Source: Lachnospiraceae bacterium | GTDB taxonomy: Bacteria > Bacillota > Clostridia > Lachnospirales > Lachnospiraceae | Direction: 5' to 3' | Assembly: GCA_024691065.1 (NCBI GenBank) | Contig: JAILOA010000366.1 | Coordinates: 1-8,680 of the forward strand | Length of the DNA: 8,680 nucleotides | Shown here: positions 1 through 6,400 of the stretch, piece after piece | Layout: each line of letters starts with the position of its first letter | Numbering within the stretch: the stretch's first letter is position 1 | Translations under genes and position numbers: made by a program | Notes under the pieces: model-generated | The model's database searches: none | What the model saw: only the letters and a program-made list of their open reading frames with translations | Told to the model about the DNA's origin: nothing

Positions 1-67
1 TCATATCACAAACTTTATCAGCATGTCCTTCTGTAACCGATTCAGATGTAAATAATTTTATTCCCAT
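1..67 (-). CDS. metK: S-adenosylmethionine synthetase, N-terminal fragment (cut by window edge)
   Basis: Methionine adenosyltransferase makes S-adenosylmethionine from methionine and ATP in the cytoplasm. Only the first 22 codons are in the window. They read MGIKLFTSESVTEGHADKVC followed by DM, which matches the conserved MetK N-terminus (family form LFTSESVTEGHPDK.CD). The His and Asp of the GH.DK motif, known in the family for ATP and magnesium contacts, are both present, but the usual proline between them is alanine. The ATG at 67-65 is chosen because a good Shine-Dalgarno sequence (AGGAAGG) lies 8 bases upstream and the family motif begins a few residues in. A near-consensus promoter lies at 115-143, so the gene is probably its own transcription unit. 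Identification is firm for so short a piece; the rest of the gene cannot be judged. Confidence 0.85.
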   Translation of the reverse strand, partial: MGIKLFTSESVTEGHADKVCDM

Positions 68-114
68 TTCAATTTCCTTCCTAGTAATTAAAATACACAT
101 ATCCAATCTAAATA

Positions 115-143
115 ATTTTAATATTTATATACTTTTTAGTCAA
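115..143 (-). promoter_or_regulatory. Probable sigma-A promoter of metK
   Basis: On the minus strand TTGACT (143-138) and TAAAAT (120-115) are separated by exactly 17 bases. Each hexamer differs from consensus at one position. The start codon of metK is 48 bases downstream of the -10 element, so the predicted leader is only about 40 nt. Confidence 0.75.
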
Positions 144-157
144 GCCCTTGAATCAAA

Positions 158-179
158 AAAGTTAGAAATAACTAACTTT
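158..179 (-). other. AT-rich dyad just upstream of the metK promoter
   Basis: AAAGTTAG and CTAACTTT form a perfect 8-bp inverted repeat around a 6-base loop. Read on the minus strand the hairpin runs into six T in a row (three of them in the stem), so it may be a weak back-up terminator for the lysine-rich gene. Its far edge is only 14 bases upstream of the metK -35 element, so an operator site is an equal possibility. The stem has only two G-C pairs, which argues against a strong terminator. Confidence 0.4.
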
Positions 180-190
180 ATTAACAGCAC

Positions 191-263
191 AAAAAAAGGA
201 ACTGTTATTGAAATTCATCCAAATGTTTAAGACAAAGATGTATTTCAATTTTAAACAGTTCCC
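191..263 (-). terminator. Long-stem rho-independent terminator of the lysine-rich protein gene
   Basis: On the minus strand GGAACTGTT (262-254) pairs with AACAGTTCC (206-198). Inside it ATTGAAAT plus CATC (249-237, one mismatch) pairs with GATG plus ATTTCAAT (219-207). The two parts are separated by a 4-base bulge on one side only. The stem is about 22 bp with a 17-base loop, and it is followed at once by seven T (197-191). It begins about 30 bases after the stop codon of the upstream gene at 292. Confidence 0.85.
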
Positions 264-291
264 AATTTTTAAAATTCAAGACAAAATTTAA

Positions 292-822
292 TTAAAAAAT
301 CTTAATTGGTTCATTTTTGTCATCACCATTAATTACATAATAAGCATTGCCTTCTTTAATGTTAAGATAAACTTCAAGCTTCTTGATAGTTGAGATGTAA
401 TGACCATCTTCCTTATACTTCTCTTCAATCTTCTTAACTACATCATCAATGATAGCATCTTTACCCTTATACTGAAGAGTAACAACTGTCTCCCTATCTG
501 CCTTCTTAGCTGAAGTCTTCTTTGTAGCTGTCTTCTTAGCTTCAGCCTTCTTTGGCTCAGCTTTCTTTGTTTCAGCTTTCTTTGGCTCAGCTTTCTTAGC
601 AACAGTCTTTGTTTCATCTTTCTTAGCAACAGTCTTTGTTTCAGTCTTCTTTGGCTCAGCTTTCTTTGTAGCAGTCTTAGTTGTCTTAGCAGCTGTCTTT
701 GTTGTCTTTGTTTCTTTCTTCTCTTCTGTCTTTACTGCCTTAGGTGATTCCTTCTTAGCTTCTGCTTTCTCAGCAAGCTTACTGACATCAGATTTCATTG
801 GTTTTAAATTGTTATCTGCCAT
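292..822 (-). CDS. Lysine/alanine-rich tail protein with small C-terminal domain (DUF6465-like)
   Basis: The product is 176 residues in two parts. Residues 1-108 are low-complexity and strongly basic, dominated by Lys, Ala, Thr and Glu in repeats such as KKAEPKKAET and TKTVAKKDE. This resembles the tails of histone H1-like and other nucleic-acid-binding proteins. Residues 110-176 look like a folded domain (VVTLQYKGK near the start, LEVYLNIKEGNAYYVINGD near the end). From memory this combination matches DUF6465 proteins common in Lachnospiraceae, whose function is not established. There is no signal peptide or membrane segment. The start at 822 is supported by AAGGAG 8 bases upstream. The gene stands alone, with its own promoter (948-976) and terminator (191-263). 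DNA or RNA binding is an inference from composition only. Confidence 0.8.
   Translation of the reverse strand: MADNNLKPMKSDVSKLAEKAEAKKESPKAVKTEEKKETKTTKTAAKTTKTATKKAEPKKTETKTVAKKDETKTVAKKAEPKKAETKKAEPKKAEAKKTATKKTSAKKADRETVVTLQYKGKDAIIDDVVKKIEEKYKEDGHYISTIKKLEVYLNIKEGNAYYVINGDDKNEPIKIF
541..660 (-). repeat. Degenerate 30-bp tandem repeats inside the lysine-rich gene
   Basis: Positions 541-570 and 571-600 are near-identical 30-base units. Positions 598-627 and 628-657 form another pair sharing GCAACAGTCTTTGTTTCA. Thirty bases equal ten codons, so gain or loss of a unit keeps the reading frame. The repeats encode the KKAEPKKAET-type and ETKTVAKKDE-type decapeptides of the basic tail and continue in more diverged form on both sides. 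Confidence 0.75.
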
Positions 823-865
823 TTTTCTCTCTCCTTTTCTATATTGAAAAAATATAAAATAACCT

Positions 866-882
866 GTTCTGAAAATCAGAAC
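866..882 (-). promoter_or_regulatory. Perfect 7-bp dyad in the leader of the lysine-rich gene
   Basis: GTTCTGA and TCAGAAC flank three bases, giving a perfect 17-base dyad 43 bases upstream of the start codon. With the promoter proposed at 948-976 it lies in the transcribed leader, where it could be an RNA hairpin. It is not followed by a minus-strand T-run, so it is not a terminator for this gene. A protein operator is the alternative. Confidence 0.45.
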
Positions 883-947
883 AAAAAAACTAACAAATTA
901 ATTTTTAAAAATCATTAAATAATTTAAATAATTTTTAAACAAAAAAC

Positions 948-976
948 AGTATAATTCTTTATATAATAAAATGCAA
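948..976 (-). promoter_or_regulatory. Probable promoter of the lysine-rich protein gene
   Basis: On the minus strand TTGCAT (976-971) and TATACT (953-948) are 17 bases apart. The -10 hexamer matches consensus at five of six positions, and the -35 keeps the key TTG. A-tracts upstream (about 977-1015) could act as an UP element. The predicted leader is about 120 nt. AT-rich sequence yields chance hexamers, so this is moderate support. Confidence 0.55.
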
Positions 977-1027
977 GTCTTTTTTTGAAATTTTTTGAAA
1001 ATTAATTTTGAAAACGCTTGATTTTAG

Positions 1028-1080
1028 GGCATATTTTAGTGTAAAAAAGCGAAATTTTTTGTAAATTTGCCCCCTTTTTT
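1028..1080 (+). terminator. Orphan plus-strand terminator-like hairpin
   Basis: GGGCATATTT (1028-1037) pairs with AAATTTGCCC (1062-1071) with one mismatch. An inner AAAAAA/TTTTTT stem closes on a GCGA-containing loop. The outer arm is followed by CC and then seven T (1074-1080). The T-run exists only on the plus strand, where no gene has been found upstream, so its user is unknown. Confidence 0.45.
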
Positions 1081-1232
1081 TGTGAATATTTTCACTAAAA
1101 TTGTGTTTTTTTTCTACTTCTTTGTACAAATTGCATAAAATTTTAAAAAAGCAAAAAAAATTGAAAAATTACCCAAAAAAATATGTTTTAACCTAAAAAA
1201 AATAATTTATTTTTCAAAAAATAGATTTTAAC

Positions 1233-1272
1233 AAAAAAAATGTACATGTATATTTCAACATGTACATTTTTT
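1233..1272 (-). terminator. Rho-independent terminator after nfnB, possibly bidirectional
   Basis: ATGTACATGT (1240-1249) and ACATGTACAT (1258-1267) form a perfect 10-bp stem around an 8-base loop, extended by five A-T pairs. On the minus strand it ends in eight T (1240-1233), about 110 bases beyond the nfnB stop codon. On the plus strand it is followed by T-rich sequence too, so it may work in both directions. Confidence 0.85.
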
Positions 1273-1379
1273 ATTTTATAAAGTCACTTTATCAATGACT
1301 ATTATATTTTTTTATTTTATAAATAATGGATATAAAACTATATTTATCTATGTGCAAAATTTTTATTTAAGATCATATA

Positions 1380-2771
1380 TTATTCACTTAAGTATTCATG
1401 AATTGCCTTTGCTGCCTTCTTACCTGCACCCATTGCAAGAATAACGGTTGCAGCTCCGGTAACTGCGTCACCACCGGCATAAACTCCATCCTTAGTAGTC
1501 TTTCCTGTTTCCTCTTCTGCAACAATACATCTTCTCTTGTTAATCTCAAGACCTTCTGTTGTTGAAGAAATAAGCGGATTAGGTGATGTACCAAGTGACA
1601 TAATAACAGTATCAACATCTATAATAAATTCAGAACCTTCAACCTCAACCGGTCTTCTTCTTCCGGATTCATCAGGTTCTCCAAGTTCCATTCTGATACA
1701 TTTAATTCCCTTTACATTACCATTCTCATCCTGTAAAACTTCTGTAGGATTGCAAAGAAGGTTAAATTCAACACCTTCCTCTTTAGCATGATGTACTTCT
1801 TCTGCTCTTGCAGGAAGCTCAGCCTCAGATCTTCTATATACCAAATGTACCTTTGCACCGAGTCTTAAAGCTGTTCTTGCTGCGTCCATCGCTACATTAC
1901 CACCACCTACAACTGCAACGCTTGTTCCTGCTACAATAGGTGTGTCATAGTTCTCATCAAAAGCCTTCATGAGGTTATTTCTGGTAAGATATTCGTTTGC
2001 GGAAAATACACCGTTTGCATTTTCACCGGGAATACCCATAAAACGTGGGAGTCCGGCACCTGATCCGATAAATACGGCCTTGAAGTCCATCTCATCGAAG
2101 AGCTGATCAACTGTAAGTGTACGACCGATGATAACATCTGTAATTATTTTAACACCCAGGGATTTAACGTTCTCAACCTCCGGATCTACAACTCTGCTCT
2201 TTGGAAGACGGAATTCAGGAATTCCGTAGGAAAGAACACCACCGGCCTTATGAAGAGCCTCGAAAATAGTTACATCATAGCCAAGCTTAGCGAGGTCCCC
2301 GGCACATGTAAGTCCTGCAGGACCTGCACCGATTACAGCAACCTTCTTGCCATTATCAGGGGCTTCCTTAACAGGCTTAACACCTTCTTCTCTTGCAGTA
2401 TCAGCAGCAAATCTCTCAAGCTTACCGATTGAAACGGCATCTCCCTTGATTCCCCTTACACAGAGTGACTCACACTGAGTTTCCTGAGGACAAACACGTC
2501 CACAGACTGCAGGAAGTGCTGAATATTTACTTAATACGAGATAAGCCTTACCGGCATCTCCTTCTTTTATTTCCTTGATAAATCCAGGAATATCAATATT
2601 TACAGGACATCCCTGTACACAACGAGGATTCTTGCATTGAAGGCATCTTGTAGCCTCTGCCATAGCTTCCTCTTTATTATATCCCATACAAACCTCTTCA
2701 AAGTTAGTAGCTCTAACCTTTGGATCCTGTTCACGTACGGGAATTCTCTTAAAAAGATCTATAACTTCCAT
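1380..2771 (-). CDS. nfnB: NfnB-type large subunit of NADH-dependent reduced ferredoxin:NADP+ oxidoreductase
   Basis: This 463-residue FAD/iron-sulfur protein belongs to the family often annotated as glutamate synthase small chain (GltA/GltD). Paired with NfnA it is expected to be the NADPH-binding large subunit of the electron-bifurcating transhydrogenase, a soluble complex that couples NADH and reduced ferredoxin to NADP+ reduction. The N-terminal ferredoxin-like region has C43-x2-C46-x4-C51-x3-C55 and a second group C90, C94, C100, C104, enough for two [4Fe-4S] clusters. An FAD site V-x-GAGPAG lies at 146-153, an NADPH site VVGGGNVAMDAART at 287-300, and the C-terminal FAD motif YAGGDAVTGA at 431-440. 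Length is typical. AAAGGA about 11 bases upstream supports the ATG. nfnA ends 39 bases upstream. No glutamate synthase large subunit is nearby, which favours Nfn over GltD. Confidence 0.88.
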   Translation of the reverse strand: MEVIDLFKRIPVREQDPKVRATNFEEVCMGYNKEEAMAEATRCLQCKNPRCVQGCPVNIDIPGFIKEIKEGDAGKAYLVLSKYSALPAVCGRVCPQETQCESLCVRGIKGDAVSIGKLERFAADTAREEGVKPVKEAPDNGKKVAVIGAGPAGLTCAGDLAKLGYDVTIFEALHKAGGVLSYGIPEFRLPKSRVVDPEVENVKSLGVKIITDVIIGRTLTVDQLFDEMDFKAVFIGSGAGLPRFMGIPGENANGVFSANEYLTRNNLMKAFDENYDTPIVAGTSVAVVGGGNVAMDAARTALRLGAKVHLVYRRSEAELPARAEEVHHAKEEGVEFNLLCNPTEVLQDENGNVKGIKCIRMELGEPDESGRRRPVEVEGSEFIIDVDTVIMSLGTSPNPLISSTTEGLEINKRRCIVAEEETGKTTKDGVYAGGDAVTGAATVILAMGAGKKAAKAIHEYLSE

Positions 2772-2810
2772 TGTATATTTTTCCTTTCGTTTTCTTATGA
2801 TTATTCGGCA

Positions 2811-3689
2811 TTATGAGTGACAACGATGTCCTCTGTGAGTTTCACCTTCCTGAAGCTTAAGTAAAGCTCTGCCTTCCATGGTCTTATACATGGTCTGACG
2901 CTTCATTGCCTGATCAAAGTCAACCAAATGACCATCAAACTCAGGACCGTCAACACATGCAAACTTAATCTCATCACCAACCTGAAGTCTGCATGCACCG
3001 CACATACCGGTACCGTCTACCATAATAGGGTTCATACTTACAATAGTCTTAATGCCAAGCTCCTTTGTAAGTAAGCATACAAATTTCATCATAATCATTG
3101 GTCCGATTGCAACGATATGATCATACTCCTTACCCTGATTCTTAATTAAATCATTAATCATATCACATGAGTTACCCTTAAGACCATAAGAACCATCATC
3201 GGTAGAAATATAAAGGTTAGTACAATTTGCCCTCATCTCATCTTCAAGGATGATAATATCCTTTGTTCTGGCACCGATGATTACATCTACATTATATCCG
3301 TTTTGATATAACCACTTAACCTGACAAAATACAGGAGCAGTACCGACACCACCTGCAACGAAAAGAATTTTCTTCTTCTTCAATTCCTCTTCGGTTAATT
3401 CACACAAATCAGAAGGACGTCCCAAAGGTCCTACAAATGTCTGGAATGAATCACCAACCTCATAATCTGCCATCATTGTAGTAGATGCTCCGACAGTCTG
3501 GAAAACAATTGTAATTATTCCCTTATCAGCATCATAATCACAGATAGTAAGAGGAATTCTCTCTCCTTCTTCATCCATCTTAACAATAATAAATTGACCC
3601 GGATAACATGATTTTGCAACAAGAGGCGCTTCTACGTCCATGAGCCATATGTTATTGGCAAGATATTCCTTTTTCAAAATTTTGTACAT
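2811..3689 (-). CDS. nfnA: NfnA-type small subunit (FAD/NAD-binding, [2Fe-2S])
   Basis: The product is 292 residues of the ferredoxin-NADP reductase-like family that includes PyrK and sulfide dehydrogenase SudB. As the partner of NfnB it should bind NADH and carry the FAD at which electrons are bifurcated. RIPLT at 44-48 is the FAD-binding RxPxT-type motif, and VAGGVGTAP at 111-119 is the NAD-binding loop. MVDGTGMCGACR (223-234), with C230, C233 and a later C245, is the [2Fe-2S] site; D225 could be the fourth ligand, as reported for the family. GGAGG six bases before the ATG sets the start. The last ten residues, ETHRGHRCHS, are rich in His and Cys and look like an added tail. PyrK is the alternative, but no pyrD neighbour is present and nfnB follows directly. 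Confidence 0.87.
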   Translation of the reverse strand: MYKILKKEYLANNIWLMDVEAPLVAKSCYPGQFIIVKMDEEGERIPLTICDYDADKGIITIVFQTVGASTTMMADYEVGDSFQTFVGPLGRPSDLCELTEEELKKKKILFVAGGVGTAPVFCQVKWLYQNGYNVDVIIGARTKDIIILEDEMRANCTNLYISTDDGSYGLKGNSCDMINDLIKNQGKEYDHIVAIGPMIMMKFVCLLTKELGIKTIVSMNPIMVDGTGMCGACRLQVGDEIKFACVDGPEFDGHLVDFDQAMKRQTMYKTMEGRALLKLQEGETHRGHRCHS

Positions 3690-3727
3690 AGTTTTCCTCC
3701 AAATAATAAGTTTAAATAATTATATAT

Positions 3728-4231
3728 TTAATTCTCCGGTTTGCCATTTGCGGATAACCAGGTATTGGTATATCTTCTGTCCCGGCTGACATCCTCGCCA
3801 AACCAATCCGGAGCCTTAAACTCCTCACTAGCCTTTTCATCCCGGAATTCCACTTCAACAATTACAAGTCCTTCCAGGTCTCCCTCGAATATATCGAGCT
3901 CGGCTGTATGTATCTCATCCAACGGAATAAGATATCTTGTTTTTCTTACAAGGTTATTATCACATTTATTTCTCAAATGCATATAGCCCTCTTCGGATAT
4001 TTCTTCTTCAATTTCCTTATTAACCCTGGCAGTTGTATTCAACTTGACAGGTGATTTAAAAGTGAAAATGTATTTTGTCAACGGTTCGGGCGATTTTGCC
4101 TTATAAACCTTTGCCATCCTGATTCTCACTGTCGGAGAAGAACATAAATATCCTTGTTCAATCACTCTTTTCTCGTATTTATCGAGGTCATCCGGTATAT
4201 TTTTTACCAAATATTTTCTCTCAATTTCCAT
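3728..4231 (-). CDS. CYTH-domain protein, putative inorganic triphosphatase
   Basis: This 167-residue protein starts with MEIERKYLV, the ExExK signature (E2, E4, K6) of the CYTH / triphosphate tunnel metalloenzyme family. Expected basic and acidic tunnel residues follow in order: R36 and R38 (TVRIRM), K59 (FTFKS), the acidic run EIEEEI (73-78), R96/K97/R99 (VRKTRY), ELDIFEGDLEGL (111-122) and VEVEF (125-129). Length fits the short bacterial single-domain class, whose tested members hydrolyse inorganic triphosphate with divalent metal. The substrate here is not shown by the sequence. GGGAG 7 bases upstream supports the ATG. It sits 121 bases after hisIE and 38 bases before nfnA, so co-transcription with nfnAB is likely. 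The hisIE-side gap shows no convincing terminator or promoter. Confidence 0.85.
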   Translation of the reverse strand: MEIERKYLVKNIPDDLDKYEKRVIEQGYLCSSPTVRIRMAKVYKAKSPEPLTKYIFTFKSPVKLNTTARVNKEIEEEISEEGYMHLRNKCDNNLVRKTRYLIPLDEIHTAELDIFEGDLEGLVIVEVEFRDEKASEEFKAPDWFGEDVSRDRRYTNTWLSANGKPEN

Positions 4232-4352
4232 CTATGTTCTCCCGGTTTATATTTAGTATGACTCAAATTTTTCTGTAACTCTTATTTTGAATTAATTTCA
4301 ACAACTTCATATTTTTAATATCTTTAGCATTTAACACAAGAATTCAAGTCAT

Positions 4353-5618
4353 TTATCTTCTGTTTACCAGTTCCTTCATAACATCTTCCCAGTCAAGTCC
4401 CTTTTCAATCATAAGAACCATAAGGTGATACATGAAATCAGCTATCTCATATTTTAATTCTTCCTTATCTTCATTCTTAGAAGCTATTAAAATCTCCGAG
4501 CTTTCCTCTCCAACCTTCTTTAATATCTTGTCTAAACCTTTATCAAAGAGATAGTTGGTATAAGAGCCCTCCTTAGGATTAACCTTTCTGTCATAGATAG
4601 TATCATAATCATCCTTGAGAACTGTCATAGGATTTGTATCAACATATTTCTTTCTTGCAAGATTTGTAAAGAAGCATGTTCTGTTACCTGTATGGCATGC
4701 AGCCCCTACCTGTCGTACCTTTGCAAGAAGTGTATCGGAATCACAATCCACCTCAACAGACTTTACATACTGGAAATGTCCCGATGTCTCACCCTTTACC
4801 CAAAGGGATTTGCGGCTTCTGCTGTAATATGTCATCATTCCGGTATCGAAGGTTTTATAGAATGCTTCTTCATTCATATAAGCAAGCATAAGCACCTCAT
4901 TTGTCCTGTAATCCTGAACTATAACCGGTACAAGACCAGCCTGATCCTTCTTTAATTCTGAAAATTCAACCGATGACTTAAATATGTCAACAGAAATATT
5001 ATTCTCGATTAAAACATTTTTAGCCTTGTAAATGTTCTTTTCCTCATAATAATTTGTTGCAAGCTTATCCACATTATCAAGGGATAAAATGTCAACAATA
5101 TTATTTCTGACAAGGCTGTCTCTTATTATTACAGGCTTTTTAACCTCTGCAAGTGTCTGATTTAATTTAACACCCAGCTCAACGTGCTTTAAAATCACAT
5201 TTCCAAAGCCCATTTCAAAATATTTATTTATTTTCTCCGAATCGTGAAAATCATGAAGCATATCTACTTCAATAGCAAGCTTATCACTATCAAATCTGGA
5301 AATAATCTCATTTAATTCTTCCTCAACAGGAAGCATTACCTTTCGAAGCACAACATAGGTTGCACCGGTATAAAGAGCCTTCTTGGCATCCTCAAAACGG
5401 TTAACATAAAGACCGATAGAGAAAGGAATATCAATTATTTTATCAATTTTTCTCACAATATGAAGGAATTTTTCCCTTCTTTCTTCATCACCTGTATAAT
5501 TGTAAATAAAAAGCTCATCGGCTCCATTACAGGAATATCTGTCAGCAAGTCTGACAACATTCTCAGGAACTTCATTTTCGGCATTGATATAAGCAATTAT
5601 CTTCTTTTTCTCGCTCAT
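4353..5618 (-). CDS. hisIE: HisIE (phosphoribosyl-AMP cyclohydrolase / phosphoribosyl-ATP pyrophosphatase) with N-terminal degenerate HisF-like domain
   Basis: The protein has 421 residues, about twice a normal HisIE. Residues 1-215 resemble a whole HisF/HisA barrel: VVRLADRYSCNGADELFIY aligns with the HisF strand-2 region, IPFSIGLYVNRFEDAKKAL with its IPLTVGGGIRS-type segment, and LATNYYEEKNIYKAKNVL with its last helix. Residues 217-322 are HisI, with SRSRKSLWVKGETSGH (266-281), DCDSDTLL (291-298; D291, D293, D295 for magnesium) and GAACHTGNRTCF (306-317). C292, C308 and C315 are the expected zinc ligands. Residues 334-421 are HisE, MazG-like, with KVGEESSE (368-375) and EIADFMYHL (391-399). 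HisE and HisI carry out the second and third steps of histidine synthesis, and both active sites look intact. GAAGGGAG 7 bases upstream supports the start. Related three-domain HisIE proteins occur in clostridia, from memory. Confidence 0.92.
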   Translation of the reverse strand: MSEKKKIIAYINAENEVPENVVRLADRYSCNGADELFIYNYTGDEERREKFLHIVRKIDKIIDIPFSIGLYVNRFEDAKKALYTGATYVVLRKVMLPVEEELNEIISRFDSDKLAIEVDMLHDFHDSEKINKYFEMGFGNVILKHVELGVKLNQTLAEVKKPVIIRDSLVRNNIVDILSLDNVDKLATNYYEEKNIYKAKNVLIENNISVDIFKSSVEFSELKKDQAGLVPVIVQDYRTNEVLMLAYMNEEAFYKTFDTGMMTYYSRSRKSLWVKGETSGHFQYVKSVEVDCDSDTLLAKVRQVGAACHTGNRTCFFTNLARKKYVDTNPMTVLKDDYDTIYDRKVNPKEGSYTNYLFDKGLDKILKKVGEESSEILIASKNEDKEELKYEIADFMYHLMVLMIEKGLDWEDVMKELVNRR

Positions 5619-5690
5619 AAAGCTTCTCCCTTCAAATTGTAATATGCATTTTAATTATAGATAATTTAAATATATGTCTAAATAATATTT

Positions 5691-6326
5691 TTACAATACA
5701 CCTTTTAAATCATGAATTATCTTAGTAATTCTGTCATGCTCCATCTTCATACTAACTTCATTTACAACAACCCTTGCCGAAAGCGGACAGATTTCCTCTA
5801 AAACCTCAAGTCCATTTTCCTTAAGAGTTGTTCCGGTCTCAACTATATCTACAATTACATCTGATAAACCAACAATAGGCGCTAATTCCACAGAACCGTT
5901 AAGCTTTATAATTGTAGCTGTCTGGTGCTTTTTATTATAAAAATAATTTGTTGCAATATGAGGATATTTGCTGGCCACACGTATGAGTGAACCATCCTTA
6001 AGCTTATCGGCAGCGCTCTTTGGACCTGCAACGCACATCCTGCATTTTCCGACATCCAAATCGAGAACCTCATAGATTTTTCTGCCTTCCTCCAATATTG
6101 TATCCTTACCTACAACACCTATATCAGCTGCTCCAAGCTCAACATAAGTCGGAACATCAGCCGCCTTTGAAAGGAAAAATTTAAGCTTAAGCTCTTCATT
6201 TACAAATATAAGCTTTCTGGTTTTCTTATCCTTCATTTCCTCACAGGTAATTCCTGTTTTTTCCAAAAGCTCAAGCACGTGGTACGCAAGCCTTCCCTTG
6301 GCAAGGGCAAATGTAATGTATTCCAT
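5691..6326 (-). CDS. hisG: ATP phosphoribosyltransferase catalytic subunit, short form
   Basis: HisG joins ATP and PRPP to make phosphoribosyl-ATP, the first committed step of histidine synthesis. At 211 residues this is the short form, which lacks the C-terminal regulatory domain and needs HisZ for activity and feedback control. Visible motifs are FALAKGRL (6-13), ELGAADIGVVGKD (63-75), and the PRPP loop within DVIVDIVETGTTLKENGL (156-173; E163, T164, G165, T166, T167). AAGGAAGG 8 bases before the ATG fixes the start. Its position downstream of hisB and upstream of hisIE is unusual: many Firmicutes place hisG directly after hisZ. The 132-base spacer before it contains structured sequence (6401-6463). 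Confidence 0.93.
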   Translation of the reverse strand: MEYITFALAKGRLAYHVLELLEKTGITCEEMKDKKTRKLIFVNEELKLKFFLSKAADVPTYVELGAADIGVVGKDTILEEGRKIYEVLDLDVGKCRMCVAGPKSAADKLKDGSLIRVASKYPHIATNYFYNKKHQTATIIKLNGSVELAPIVGLSDVIVDIVETGTTLKENGLEVLEEICPLSARVVVNEVSMKMEHDRITKIIHDLKGVL

Positions 6327-6400
6327 TTGAAAGACCTTCCTTTATTTACTCTATTTTCATTATCACGATGTAATAATGGTTTAAATAACAATCATCAATT

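Larger units (their letters stand above)
823..1379. other. Gene-free, extremely AT-rich block
   Basis: No credible protein gene is present in this 557-base stretch, which is dominated by A and T runs. What can be supported inside it is a minus-strand promoter (948-976), a leader dyad (866-882), a plus-facing terminator-like hairpin (1028-1080) and the terminator of the nfn block (1233-1272). Between 1273 and 1379 I see only an AT-rich trailer after the nfnB stop, with one weak 5-bp hairpin at 1282-1300. Confidence 0.7.

Noticed and set aside
1..300. SAM riboswitch (S-box) upstream of metK
   Set aside because: No S-box-like conserved core was seen; the region is taken up by the terminator at 191-263, a small dyad and the promoter.
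438..629. A 63-codon minus-strand open frame rich in Arg, Leu and Gln inside the lysine-rich gene
   Set aside because: It is the +1/-1 shifted reading of the 30-bp repeats of the real gene; it has no ribosome binding site and no recognisable domain.
866..882. LexA/SOS box
   Set aside because: The Gram-positive box has GAAC first and GTTC last with four bases between; this dyad has the opposite arm order.
1380..3689. Glutamate synthase pair (gltBD) or dihydroorotate dehydrogenase electron-transfer subunit
   Set aside because: There is no large GltB subunit or PyrD nearby, and the adjacent NfnA-like and NfnB-like pair with full iron-sulfur motifs fits the transhydrogenase better.
4615..4955. 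Overlapping plus-strand open frames opposite the hisI part
   Set aside because: They are antisense to highly conserved HisI motifs, lack ribosome binding sites and resemble no family.
5669..5696. Internal promoter for hisIE (TTGTAA, 16 bases, TATATT)
   Set aside because: The -35 is poor and overlaps the hisG stop codon; such hexamers are expected by chance in this AT-rich gap.
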